Assembly (NCBI RefSeq): GCF_039542385.1
Contig: NZ_BAABIA010000004.1
Span: 1 to 64,000, forward strand
Direction of reading: 5' to 3'
Source of the DNA: Prosthecobacter algae
GTDB lineage: Bacteria; Verrucomicrobiota; Verrucomicrobiia; Verrucomicrobiales; Verrucomicrobiaceae
Length of the DNA: 64,000 nucleotides
The translations under genes and the position numbers were made by a program. Positions 16,846-25,873 of this stretch are shown piece after piece. Each line of letters begins with the position of its first letter. Position 1 is the first letter of the stretch. The notes beneath the pieces were generated by a model that saw only the letters and a list, made by a program, of their open reading frames with translations, was not told where the DNA came from and did not search any database.

Positions 16846-17487
16846 ATGATTGACCCGGCGCGCGGCAGCGGCACACTCGCCGCTCTCATGGAACACGTCC
16901 TCGTCATCCCCCGCGCTCTTTTTGATTCCCTCGGCAGCTTTCAAGGTTTCCAGCCGGAGGTGGAGCGTTACCTGAACGCGATGCTGGCCCCGGGCGCGAA
17001 TTTTTTCATGGAGCGCCCGGCGGCAGAGGCGGACCCGACCCACAAGCAGCTCATCCCTTACTCCGTCTTCAAGCATGGTGACCGCTACCTGAGCTACACC
17101 CGTGGCGGCAGCTCCGGCGAAAAGCGTCTGGTGGCCAAGCGCAGCATCGGCATCGGCGGCCACATCAATCCGGTGGACCAGGCGCAGGACCAGATGGGTG
17201 AGGCAATGTATTTCAACAGCATCGAGCGCGAGATCGCCGAAGAACTGCAAATGGGCGGCACGCACACGCAGCGGGTGATCGGGCTGATCAATGATGACTC
17301 GAGCGAGGTGGGCAGCGTGCACCTGGGCGTGGTGCATGTGTTTGAGCTCAGCAGCGACGATGTGCGCTCGAATGAGGAGGCGATCCAGGACCTGCGCTTT
17401 GTTTCGCTGGCGGAACTGATCGAGCAGAAGGACAGCCTGGAAAGCTGGTCGCAGATCTGCGTCGGGCACCTGGCGACTCTGGTTTAA
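16846..17487 (+). CDS. Nudix hydrolase-like protein
   Basis: The protein has a Nudix-box-like segment: GIGGHINPVDQ (GG[HxN]) followed by EREIAEELQM, the REIxEE metal-binding helix, separated by a longer than usual stretch. The N-terminal part EHVLVIPRALFDSLGSFQGF and the phrase HKQLIPYSVF match a conserved family of uncharacterised Nudix-like proteins often annotated as phosphoesterases. Nudix enzymes hydrolyse nucleoside diphosphate derivatives; the substrate here is unknown. The ATG at 16846 has a good Shine-Dalgarno (GGGAGG) just upstream; the family alignment would also allow the ATG at 16888 (MEHVLVIPR). It is divergent from the NTF2-like gene. Confidence 0.8.
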   Translation: MIDPARGSGTLAALMEHVLVIPRALFDSLGSFQGFQPEVERYLNAMLAPGANFFMERPAAEADPTHKQLIPYSVFKHGDRYLSYTRGGSSGEKRLVAKRSIGIGGHINPVDQAQDQMGEAMYFNSIEREIAEELQMGGTHTQRVIGLINDDSSEVGSVHLGVVHVFELSSDDVRSNEEAIQDLRFVSLAELIEQKDSLESWSQICVGHLATLV

Positions 17488-17525
17488 TGGGTGGGGGCGC
17501 AGGAGCAGCGGGTCCCCGATTTTGA

Positions 17526-17558
17526 CAGGATTAACAAGATGGCAGGATTAACAAGATG
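17526..17558. repeat. Short direct repeat CAGGATTAACAAGATG x2
   Basis: Two identical 16-bp copies (17526-17541 and 17543-17558) are separated by one base and lie after the Nudix gene. Similar GGATTAACA-type tracts occur as dispersed intergenic repeats in many bacterial genomes; here only two copies are present. Confidence 0.75.
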
Positions 17559-17590
17559 TGTGGCAAGGGGGCGGGTTTGTTCGGTCTGTT

Positions 17591-17659
17591 GGTGTTTAGC
17601 CTTTAGGCGATCCAATGACCTGCCGGACCTTTTCCAAGATCGCCTGAAGGCTAGACACC
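17591..17659. repeat. 22-bp inverted-repeat element
   Basis: Arms 17591-17612 and 17638-17659 match at 20 of 22 positions when one is inverted (core GCCTTtAGGCGATC / GATCGCCTgAAGGC), with a 25-bp centre. It is a compact stem-loop or miniature mobile-element relic between the Nudix gene and a convergent membrane protein gene. Confidence 0.75.
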
Positions 17660-17698
17660 AGCAGAGCTAGCGGGAGCGGAGTGGTAGGCCGGAAGACT

Positions 17699-17735
17699 CC
17701 CAAGAAACGGGACTTGCGAAGTCCCGCTCCTTGGG
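17699..17735. repeat. Nested hairpin in the repeat-rich gap
   Basis: Inner stem GGGACTT-gcg-AAGTCCC (17709-17725) sits inside an outer CCCAAG / CTTGGG pair (17699-17704 and 17730-17735). There is no clear T-run on the + side, so it is better called a repeat or structural element than a terminator. It lies ~120 bp past the end of the convergent gene at 17854. Confidence 0.6.
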
Positions 17736-17853
17736 GGCTTTTGGGACGCTCGGAAGAGATCGGACCTAGAGGTCGTATGGGGCCTAGGTCTGGGCCGCTC
17801 GGAGGCGGGTTAGTTTTCGAGAGCGCCAGAGGACTGGCGCAGTCTGAAGCGGC

Positions 17854-19182
17854 TTATTTGAAGACGCGCTTGAGCACGGCTTTTTCTTCGGGGGTGAGGG
17901 TCTCCCGCCAGACTTGTTCGCCACCCTGGCCGGGGCTTTTGGCGCTGCCGGCGGCAGTGGGGCCCTGGTAGGTTTTATCCACCTCGTGCTTGCCGTCTTG
18001 CAGGCTGAGCATGGTGCTGAGCTGGGCACGGGAGAGATCGCTGTTGGAGACAGCTTCATTCTTGTCGGTGCCGAAGTTGTTTTCTTCGTCGGAGAGGGTC
18101 AGCGGGGCAGTGCCAGGGCCACGACTGATGTCGCCTTCGCCAGGGTTGTCGCCGGGTGTCTGGCCCTGGCGGCTCAGCATGTCGGCGAGCTGGTCGTCTT
18201 CGCCTTCACCATCGCCGAGGAAGCCGGGGTTTTTGCACATGCCCTGGCATTCACCGGCACCTTTTTTCAAGGCTTCGCGGAGTTGGTCGAGCTGGTCCTT
18301 GGACATCGAAGGGATGCTTTTCGGATCAATCTGGGCCAGCTCCTTGAGGAGGTCGGGGTTCAGTTCCAGGGGGCTGGATTGCAGACCTTTCAGGGCTTCG
18401 TCGAGGTCTTTGAGGAGTTGGTCTTTGCCTGCCTGGGAGAGCTTGTCGGCGTAGTTTTGCAGGGCGTTGAGGCTGCGTTCGGCAGTCTTCAGGTTTTGGG
18501 CCATCTGGGCCATGTCATGCTGGAGTTGCTCCTTCAGGGTGTCGCTGGCATGCAGGCTGTCGTGGCTGAACCATTTTTCGGGCGGCTGCTCCCGCAGGGC
18601 GGCGATCTTGGCGGCTTGCTCATCCTTTTCCTCAGGGGTGATGAGCTTCTCCTCCTCCAGCTTTTGCAGCCATTCGTCCATCTGCTGCCAGGCCTGGGGC
18701 TGCACAGTAGGTGGGGTGGCGGTGACTTCCGAGGAGAGGGGCAGCCAGAGGGCGAGGGCGATGCAGGCGAAGCTGCTGAGCCAGGGGGCGGCGACGTGAG
18801 ACCAGCGCCACTGCCAGCCATCGGCCTGGGTGGCGGGAATCGCGGGCCACGGGCCGTGCCCGGCCTGGGCGACGCTGAGGGCGGTGTGCAGGTGCAGGCG
18901 GGACTCTAGCCGCACGAGAGCCTGGGCAGGGGTGAGGAAGCGGGGGCGGGCCTGGAAATAGGCGACCAGGAGGGCGAGGGGCAGCAGCAGAGCCAGCCAG
19001 GGGGCAGTGCGGGCGAGATCCTGCCCCTGGCTGCGCAGGGTGAGGATGGCGATGAAGGCGAGCACCCCGGCGGCGATGAGCAGCGGGGTGAGGCTGGCCA
19101 GCCACCAGCCGAGGTTCACCTTGCGGGCGGTGCGTTTTGCCAACTGCTGCCAGTGGGTGAGTCGAGCGGCCTGTTCGTCCAT
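17854..19182 (-). CDS. Membrane protein with large charged coiled-coil C-terminal region, unknown function
   Basis: A 442-residue protein. Two hydrophobic helices come early (WWLASLTPLLIAAGVLAFIAILTL and TAPWLALLLPLALLVAYF) and a third follows at about residue 135 (WLSSFACIALALWLPL). The remaining ~300 residues are hydrophilic and helical (EEKDEQAAKIAALREQ..., LKTAERSLNALQNYADKL...), with a Gly/Pro-rich tail (GDNPGEGDISRGPG). The layout resembles membrane-helix plus coiled-coil proteins found near MoxR/von Willebrand clusters in Planctomycetota-Verrucomicrobiota, but no such genes are adjacent. No catalytic motif was seen. It diverges from the kinase-cytochrome gene. Confidence 0.75.
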   Translation of the reverse strand: MDEQAARLTHWQQLAKRTARKVNLGWWLASLTPLLIAAGVLAFIAILTLRSQGQDLARTAPWLALLLPLALLVAYFQARPRFLTPAQALVRLESRLHLHTALSVAQAGHGPWPAIPATQADGWQWRWSHVAAPWLSSFACIALALWLPLSSEVTATPPTVQPQAWQQMDEWLQKLEEEKLITPEEKDEQAAKIAALREQPPEKWFSHDSLHASDTLKEQLQHDMAQMAQNLKTAERSLNALQNYADKLSQAGKDQLLKDLDEALKGLQSSPLELNPDLLKELAQIDPKSIPSMSKDQLDQLREALKKGAGECQGMCKNPGFLGDGEGEDDQLADMLSRQGQTPGDNPGEGDISRGPGTAPLTLSDEENNFGTDKNEAVSNSDLSRAQLSTMLSLQDGKHEVDKTYQGPTAAGSAKSPGQGGEQVWRETLTPEEKAVLKRVFK

Positions 19183-19324
19183 GCGGTGAGCATGATAGGG
19201 GAAGGGCGAAGGGGTGACCAGTGAGATGATGACTTTTTTCAGTCGTGCAATTTGCTGAATAGTTTCATTTTTTATGCGTGATTGGGCATAAAGTTAGCTT
19301 TTAGAAATCGTTAAAGCCGTAGCC

Positions 19325-21139
19325 ATGTCCGACTCCTCCCCCGATGACTTTCCCGAACTCTCCCCTGAGGAGGCTGCGGGCGCAGAGCCGGGCTTTCCGA
19401 CGCTGGAGGAACTGGCGGCGCTGCTGCCCCAGTATGAGATGCATCAGGTCATCGGCATCGGCGGCATGGGCGCGGTGTATCTCGCGCGGCAGCCGCACCT
19501 AGACCGATGGGTAGCGCTGAAGGTACTGCCCGCCTCGGCGGCACTGAATGCGGAAGATTCGGAGCGGTTCAATACCGAGGCCCGGGCGATGGCGCGGATG
19601 TCGCATCCGCACATTGTGGCGGTGTTTGACTTTGGCCAGACGACGGAGGGGCACCTGTACCTGGCGATGGAGTATGTGGATGGAGCGGATCTGCACTGGC
19701 GGACGCGGGCGGGGGAGATCACCCCGGAGCGCGCGCGGGCGGTCATCGCGCAGCTATGCGAGGCGCTGCAGTATGCGCATGAGCATGGGGTGATCCACCG
19801 CGACATCAAGCCGGCGAACATCCTCATCACGCCGGACTGGCTGGTGAAGGTAGTGGACTTTGGCCTGGCGCGGGATCTGCTGGCGCAGGCCCCGGCAGAT
19901 GTTTCGGAATACGGCACGCCGGATTACACCGCGCCGGAGCGGTTCATCGCGGGAGCGCCCGTGGATCATCGGGCGGACATTTATTCGCTGGGCGTGGTGA
20001 TCCATGAGATTCTCACGGGCAAGACGCCGCGTGCTGCGGGGACCTCCGCCGGGCTGGGGCTGCCGGAAGGGTTTGCGGGCGTGCTTTCCAAATGCCTGAT
20101 GCATGACCCGGCACGGCGCTACCAAAAAGCCAGCGATGTGCGGGCGGCGCTGCTGGCCGCGGCGACGGCATCTGCTCAGAAAAAGGCGGTGGCCCCGGTG
20201 AACCCACCCACGGCAGGTCCGCGCCGCTATCCCACCCCGGTGAGCCCACCAGTGACGGCAAACAATAGCAGTCCGGCCTGGCTGGGCACGCTGGGCTGGG
20301 GACTGGCCTGCCTGGTGGCCCTGGGTGGTCTGGGCTGGCTGGTGTGGAAAGATCACTATCAAAAGCCGATGGGTGAACCTACGGCAGAGGTGGCGGCAGC
20401 GGAAGCGGTGCCCGCGCCGATGATGGCGGAGCCTGCGATGGCCACGCCGCCTGTGGAGCCTGCACCGACCCAGGAACCTGTGAAAATGCCCGCGCCATTG
20501 CAGTCAATGGTGGCTGAAAATTCTTCCGACATGGCCTCTAACAATGCGATGACGGAGCCCGTTGTTCCGGAGTCTTCATCCATGAACAAAGCTCTCCCAA
20601 CCGCCGTTGCCCTCGTCGCCTCCACAGTCTCTGCCCTGAGTGTAGACTATGTCCGCCAGATCAAGCCGATCTTGGCCGCGAAATGCTACGAGTGTCACAG
20701 TGAAGAGAAGGGGAAGGAGAAGGGCGATGTGGCCCTGGATACAGAAGCGAAGCTGAAGGCCACCATCGGCCCAGGCCAGTACATCATCCCCGGAAATCCA
20801 GCCGCGAGTGACATGCTGCGTATTTGCAAGCTGCCCAACGATGATGAGGATGTGATGCCGCCAAAAGGCAAAAACCGCCTGACCGCTGCTGAGGTGGCGT
20901 TGCTGGAAACCTGGATCAAGGAAGGGGCGAATCTCACGAGTGCGGCCCCGGCAGCTCCGGCGGCTGCGCCATTGGCGTGGACGAGCAGCGATGGCAAAGC
21001 CATCCAGGCCAGCTTTGTGAAGTTGGTGGGGGATCAAATCACGCTGCGGATGGCGGCGACCCAGCAGGACTTTACCTTTCCCTTGAGCCGCCTTTCAGCA
21101 GAGAGCCAGGCGCAGGCCAAGGCGGCTGCCGGGATGTGA
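19325..21139 (+). CDS. Ser/Thr protein kinase fused to planctomycete-type cytochrome c and SHD1-like domain
   Basis: A 604-residue chain. Residues ~38-290 are a Hanks-type kinase: GIGGMGAVYLAR (P-loop), Lys66 in VALKVLP, HRDIKPANIL (Asp160), DFGLAR and a conserved APE-like TAPERF. One membrane helix (319-341, WLGTLGWGLACLVALGG...) is followed by an Ala/Pro-rich linker. Residues ~440-535 form a PSCyt1-type cytochrome c: VRQIKPILAAKCYECH (heme site C454-C457-H458) and DVMPPKG with the likely Met ligand. The last ~65 residues resemble SHD1 (TSSDGKAIQASFVKL...FPLSRLSAESQ). At residue 420 MNKALPTAVALVASTVSA looks like a signal peptide inside the chain. A heme- or redox-responsive kinase is one reading; two products from one gene is another. 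Confidence 0.88.
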   Translation: MSDSSPDDFPELSPEEAAGAEPGFPTLEELAALLPQYEMHQVIGIGGMGAVYLARQPHLDRWVALKVLPASAALNAEDSERFNTEARAMARMSHPHIVAVFDFGQTTEGHLYLAMEYVDGADLHWRTRAGEITPERARAVIAQLCEALQYAHEHGVIHRDIKPANILITPDWLVKVVDFGLARDLLAQAPADVSEYGTPDYTAPERFIAGAPVDHRADIYSLGVVIHEILTGKTPRAAGTSAGLGLPEGFAGVLSKCLMHDPARRYQKASDVRAALLAAATASAQKKAVAPVNPPTAGPRRYPTPVSPPVTANNSSPAWLGTLGWGLACLVALGGLGWLVWKDHYQKPMGEPTAEVAAAEAVPAPMMAEPAMATPPVEPAPTQEPVKMPAPLQSMVAENSSDMASNNAMTEPVVPESSSMNKALPTAVALVASTVSALSVDYVRQIKPILAAKCYECHSEEKGKEKGDVALDTEAKLKATIGPGQYIIPGNPAASDMLRICKLPNDDEDVMPPKGKNRLTAAEVALLETWIKEGANLTSAAPAAPAAAPLAWTSSDGKAIQASFVKLVGDQITLRMAATQQDFTFPLSRLSAESQAQAKAAAGM

Positions 21140-21284
21140 AGGCGCGCACTCCAGGTGGCGGTGGCCATCCAGGATGCGGCATCGGATGAGGCGGGGTTTT
21201 TGGACCTGCGCCTGGGAGGATGCATGCCGATTTTTTGAGGCGGATGCTGATTGCAGGCGGGCGTTTCAACGGCGATGACTAGGG

Positions 21285-24200
21285 GTGTCGCAGTCGCCCC
21301 CGTCACCGCCTCCACGCCGCCGTTTTTGGAAATGGTGCCGTCGCCTCTTGCTCGTTTTCCTGCTGCTGCTCGTCGGGCTGGCAGTGTTTCATCGTCCCCT
21401 GCTGCTGACGGCCATCCGCTGGGTGGGACCGAAGGCAGCGCAAAAGCTGGACTTGCCGCTGAGCTGGGCGGTGGACGGATCGCTGTGGGGTGACCTGAGG
21501 ATTACGGATGTGGAGACCGGCGGTGGCCCGGAGCACTGGCTGCCCAAAGCGATGGTGGGGGAGCTGGCGGCAGAGTATGACTGGCGCGCGCTGGCCCGGG
21601 GCGACTATGAGAACTCGGTGAAGCGGATCACCCTGCATGACGTGGAGGCCGAGGCGGACCTGCGCCGCCTGCCCGCCAGCAAGCCGAAGGAAACGCCGCC
21701 GCCTAACCAGAAGTCTGGCGAGATGCCACCCATAGTCTGGCCGCGCACGGTGGACATCAAGAACATCAATGCGACAGTGACGCTGGCGGATGGGCGTAAG
21801 CTGATCCTGCGCGGACTGACGCTGCAAATGGGGGAGGGGATGCCGGGCGTGTTTGAGTGCCACGAATTCCGCCAGGAGCCGGGGAATGTGCATCTGGAAA
21901 ACCTGCGGGCCGATGTGGAGTGGGAAACGCGCAAGCTGATGGTGAAGAACCTGACGCTGCCCAAGCAGGTGGTCCTGGAGCGGCTGGAACTGGATGTGCA
22001 TGGCCTGTGGGAGGCGGACAACTCCGCCCTGGTGGTGCTGCTGGCAAAACTGGGCGCGGCCCGGTTTGAGGTGAATGCCAAGGCGGCGGGTCTACTGAAG
22101 GCGCCGATGCAGGTGCAGGCGAAGGTGCTGGGCCGGGACCTGAGGTCTGAGGAGTTGCAGACGCTGGGCCTACCGAAGGAGGTGTTTTTCGAAAAGGGCA
22201 CGCTGGACCTGACAGTGGCGGGAGATCCGGCCACGCCGTCAGAGCTGAAGGTCGATGTGGGACTGGCCCTCGCGAATCTACGTACCGCCGGGGCCACGGT
22301 GGATGCGATCTCGGTGGCAGCGACGGTGAAGGATGGCCGTGCGGAAGTGCAGGGCGTGAAGGTGACACGTGGGTCTAACCAACTGGATGTCACGGCGCAG
22401 GCGCTGCTGCCGCAGGACCTGAAGGATCTGATGGCGACGCCCTGGACGGCGCAGGTGAAGGGCGTGCTGCCGCAGGTGACGGCCTTTCTGGACCAGCCAC
22501 CGCCGCTGAAGGGGGCGCTGGCGCTGAATGTCACGGCGGAGGGAAAGGGGGCGACTCCGCTGAAGGCGAATGGCGAACTGACCGGCGAAACGCTGTCGTT
22601 TGAAACCTACAAGCTGCCCAAGCTGCGCAGCCTGTTTTCTCTAGATGGTAAGCAGGCCCGATTTGAACTACCGCCGCTGGAATTGGGCGTGGGCAACACG
22701 GTGGCGCTGACGGCGACCATGCTGATGCAAGATGCGATGCCGGTGCAGGCGAACTGGACGGTGAAGGTGGCCGATCCCGCCGGGCTGATGAAGACCACGG
22801 GGCTGCCGCCGCCGGAGAAGGCGGTGAAGGGCCGGGTGGAAAGCGTGGGCCAGGCAAACTTTAATGTGCAGGATCTGAGCGCTAAGAATTACAACGGGCT
22901 GGTGGCGGACCTGTCGCTGAAGCTGGATGAGGCGGCCTATGGCGAGGGCCAGGTGCAGCAGGTGGCGCTGCAGACGCGGGTGGAAAAGGGCCGTGCCCTG
23001 GTGGAGTTGGCGAAGGTGCAGTTGGACGCGAAAAATGCGGTGAGCCTGACGGGCGGCATGGACATCCAGCCTCCGTTTGCCTTCACTGCGCAGGGAGACG
23101 TGGCGATGCCGGAACTGACGGCGCTGAACGCTCTGCTAAAGAGCTTTGGCGCACCAGCGATGGAGAGCGGTGCCATCGCGGGCAAACTTCAGGCGACGGG
23201 GCAGATCAAGCCGTGGCTGTGCCAGGGAACGGTGAAGATGGATGCCACAACGGTGCGCACGGCAACGATGCCGCAGGCAGTGACCGCTGCCCTGGAGACG
23301 ACCTTTGAAGGCACGAAGGCCAACCTGCAAAAGCTGGAGGCAACGCTGGGCCCCTGGCGGCTGATGGTGAAAGGCACGGTGGATGAGAAGCAGGCGCAAC
23401 TGGCCGAACTAAAAGTGTGGCAAAACAAGACGCTGCTGCTGGATGGCACCGTGAGCGCGCCCTTTGACGTGATGAAGCCGGAGGTGGTGAACGGGCAGCC
23501 GGTGAAGGTGGCGATCACGGCTAAGGACCTGCGCTTTCACGAGATCCTGGCGGCGGCAGGCATCCAGGACATCCCGGCGGGTATTCTGAATGCGGACATC
23601 CAGGTGAATGGTCGGCCGGAGTCTGCGCAGGGGCGCATCTTTTTTGAGTTGAAGGATGTAAGCGTGCCGAAGGGACCGAAGGCTTTTCGCCCGGCGACGC
23701 TGCGCTCTGAAACGGTGCTGGAAAACAAGCGCGTAAAGACGCTGACGACGGTGACCCAGCCCCCCCTGCAACCGCTGACGGTGGAGGGCGACCTGCCGCT
23801 GGATGTGGCGGCGCTGGCGAAGTCCCCGAAGCTGCTGAATGAGACGCCGCTGAAGTTCAACGTGAAGCTGCCGGAGACGGACCTGAGCTTTCTGCGGGAG
23901 TATGCACCGGACATGATCCGCAGCATCCCAGCGCGGGCCAAGATTGATGTCCAGGTGACGGGCACGGTGGGCAAACCTGTGGTGAAGGGCGAGGTGGATG
24001 TGGATGTGAAGGAGGTGGTGTGGGCGAAGCCAGACCTGCCCTCCGTGCGCGATGTGAAGGTGCGCATCGTGGCGAATGACCGCAAGATCACGCTGGAGGA
24101 CATCTCTGCGGTGCTGGCGGGAGGGCGCGTGAAGCTGAACGGAACGGTGGATGTAACCGACGGGGCAAACCCGGCGCTGGACCTGAACATCCAGGCGCGC

Positions 24201-25205
24201 GAGGCCCTGGCCTTTCGCGATCCCACGACCTCTGTCCGGGCGAATGCGGACATCACCTGCCAGGGCACTTTGCAGCAGGCCCGGGTGGCGGGCGTGGTGG
24301 AGGCGGTGCGCGGGCGTGTTTTCAAAGAGATCGACCTGCTGCCGGTGCTGAAGCTGCCCGCCGATGTGCCGCCAGTACCGCCCGATACCGGTCGCAGTGA
24401 GGCGAAGCTGACATTGCCGCCCATGTTGAAGGACTGGACCTTTGACCTGAAGGTGCGCACGCGGGATCCGCTGCTGGTTTCAGGCAACCTAGCCAATGGT
24501 GCCGTCTCCGCCGATGTGCTGCTGAGCGGTCGTGGCGATGCACCGCAACTGACGGGGGGCGCGACGATTGATCGCCTGCTGCTGAAGCTGCCCTTCAGCA
24601 TGGTGAAGATCACCAAGGGGGTGATCACGCTGCGCCCTGCGCATCCTTTTGATCCGGATTTGGACATCCGGGGCGAGTCGCGAATCGGCAGCAGCGAAAT
24701 CACCCTCTACATCTACGGGGACTCGACGAATCCGAAGACACGGTTCACCAGCACCCCGCCGATGAGTGAGCCGGACATTGTGACGCTGCTGGCCACGGGG
24801 ACAACGCTGAACGGATCGGCCAGCGAGCTGGCCTCCGAAGCGGCCACCCGGGCGGCCTTCTTGTTTCTGAGCGAGTTTTATCGCAAGACCTTCAATAAGA
24901 AGAAGGTGGTGCGCGAGGAGCCACCGCGCCTGAACATGACCTTCAATCCCTCCGGGGCAGATCGCAGCAGCGACAGTGTGCAGGCGACCTACGATCTCTC
25001 GGAAAAGTGGCGGGTGACGGGTCGCTTCACGCAGACCGGGCGCATGAAAGCACTGCTGGGCTACGTGCTGCGATTTGGCAAAGCGGCCCAGGCGATGGAT
25101 GCGCGCCCGTCTACCTCCATGGGAACGACGACGAACATGAGCCCGACCCCGCTCCCTGCCTCCGGCGCACCCGCTCCCGTGCCTGTGGCCGCACCGACGA
25201 GGTAG
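21285..25205 (+). CDS. tamB: TamB-like translocation/assembly module protein (DUF490)
   Basis: A 1306-residue envelope protein starting at a GTG. It has an N-terminal membrane anchor after a basic stretch (RRRFWKWCRRLLLVFLLLLVGLAVF), then about 1000 residues of repetitive beta-strand sequence rich in alternating hydrophobic residues (for example LEDISAVLAGGRVKLNGTVDV). The C-terminal TamB domain has GDAPQLTGGATIDRLLLKLP, DPDLDIRGESRIGSSEITLYIYG and PPMSEPDIVTLLATGTTL, all typical. TamB proteins form a periplasm-spanning hydrophobic groove used in outer-membrane protein assembly and phospholipid transport. No TamA/BamA homologue is adjacent. The start is uncertain; the GTG keeps the anchor intact. 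Confidence 0.9.
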   Translation: MSQSPPSPPPRRRFWKWCRRLLLVFLLLLVGLAVFHRPLLLTAIRWVGPKAAQKLDLPLSWAVDGSLWGDLRITDVETGGGPEHWLPKAMVGELAAEYDWRALARGDYENSVKRITLHDVEAEADLRRLPASKPKETPPPNQKSGEMPPIVWPRTVDIKNINATVTLADGRKLILRGLTLQMGEGMPGVFECHEFRQEPGNVHLENLRADVEWETRKLMVKNLTLPKQVVLERLELDVHGLWEADNSALVVLLAKLGAARFEVNAKAAGLLKAPMQVQAKVLGRDLRSEELQTLGLPKEVFFEKGTLDLTVAGDPATPSELKVDVGLALANLRTAGATVDAISVAATVKDGRAEVQGVKVTRGSNQLDVTAQALLPQDLKDLMATPWTAQVKGVLPQVTAFLDQPPPLKGALALNVTAEGKGATPLKANGELTGETLSFETYKLPKLRSLFSLDGKQARFELPPLELGVGNTVALTATMLMQDAMPVQANWTVKVADPAGLMKTTGLPPPEKAVKGRVESVGQANFNVQDLSAKNYNGLVADLSLKLDEAAYGEGQVQQVALQTRVEKGRALVELAKVQLDAKNAVSLTGGMDIQPPFAFTAQGDVAMPELTALNALLKSFGAPAMESGAIAGKLQATGQIKPWLCQGTVKMDATTVRTATMPQAVTAALETTFEGTKANLQKLEATLGPWRLMVKGTVDEKQAQLAELKVWQNKTLLLDGTVSAPFDVMKPEVVNGQPVKVAITAKDLRFHEILAAAGIQDIPAGILNADIQVNGRPESAQGRIFFELKDVSVPKGPKAFRPATLRSETVLENKRVKTLTTVTQPPLQPLTVEGDLPLDVAALAKSPKLLNETPLKFNVKLPETDLSFLREYAPDMIRSIPARAKIDVQVTGTVGKPVVKGEVDVDVKEVVWAKPDLPSVRDVKVRIVANDRKITLEDISAVLAGGRVKLNGTVDVTDGANPALDLNIQAREALAFRDPTTSVRANADITCQGTLQQARVAGVVEAVRGRVFKEIDLLPVLKLPADVPPVPPDTGRSEAKLTLPPMLKDWTFDLKVRTRDPLLVSGNLANGAVSADVLLSGRGDAPQLTGGATIDRLLLKLPFSMVKITKGVITLRPAHPFDPDLDIRGESRIGSSEITLYIYGDSTNPKTRFTSTPPMSEPDIVTLLATGTTLNGSASELASEAATRAAFLFLSEFYRKTFNKKKVVREEPPRLNMTFNPSGADRSSDSVQATYDLSEKWRVTGRFTQTGRMKALLGYVLRFGKAAQAMDARPSTSMGTTTNMSPTPLPASGAPAPVPVAAPTR

Positions 25206-25873
25206 GGAAAAAGTTTGAGGACAAAGGGTGGGCGAGCCGAAACCCAGCCTGTCGCGGTCAGCCTCCATCCATGAATCCATTGCAAATCCCACATTTGAGA
25301 ATATCATTAGATAATATCAAACACAACATCGCACTTCGATGCCTGCCGTCCAAAAACACCCCTTCCAAGGCCCCTTTATCCATGATGGTTTCTATCAATC
25401 AGTCATCCCCACAAATCCCCAATCTTCCCCACATGGGGAAATGCATCCCCAAGAAATCCCCATCCTAAATCACTGAATATCAACGGATAACGCCTTAAAA
25501 TCCCCAAATGGGGAGAAAATGAAATTCATCCCCATCCGGCTACTGAGCTTCCATTGTTAGAGTCTCTCGCATCGCCATAAAAACCATGATGCGCTTTTCG
25601 GCAGCCCTGCATCCTGGAACGCAGGCACAAGTCTCGCGACGGATGAGATCTTATGGGCGGACTGAGGCGTCTCGCGGAGGTCCATTCTCGAAGGTGATCA
25701 CGGGGGTGAGCGGTTAAAGAAGTGTCGCGCCCCAAGTCCGAGACGAGTCGCTGCCCCGATGAAAGGGAGTCCGGTCACCTTCTCAGTCCCCGACCCTGGC
25801 GGTCTTCATCAGGCTTGAATCTTATGTTGACGCCAGACTTTCAAGATCGTTTAACTACACAACTTTGTTCCCG
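25206..25873. other. Intergenic region between tamB and the Tol-Pal operon
   Basis: Some 670 bp without a supported gene. The middle holds the TCCCCA/TGGGGA cluster described separately. The right part (about 25545-25870) shows no repeat or ORF of note and probably carries the Tol operon promoter. Confidence 0.5.
25406..25534. promoter_or_regulatory. Cluster of nine TCCCCA/TGGGGA hexamers
   Basis: TCCCCA occurs at 25406, 25416, 25426, 25446, 25457, 25501 and 25529, and TGGGGA at 25434 and 25509. Two pairs form perfect dyads with a 2-bp spacer (25426-25439 and 25501-25514). The first three are spaced exactly 10 bp apart, one helical turn. Such phasing suggests cooperative protein binding. It lies about 340-470 bp before the Tol operon. 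The binding protein is unknown. Confidence 0.5.

Noticed and set aside
20582..21139. Calling the cytochrome part as an independent CDS
   Set aside because: It is in frame with the kinase without a stop, so the sequence alone supports one fused gene; the internal start is reported as a finding instead.
25406..25534. Replication origin with DnaA boxes
   Set aside because: The hexamers do not match TTATCCACA-type boxes and no dnaA/dnaN genes are nearby.
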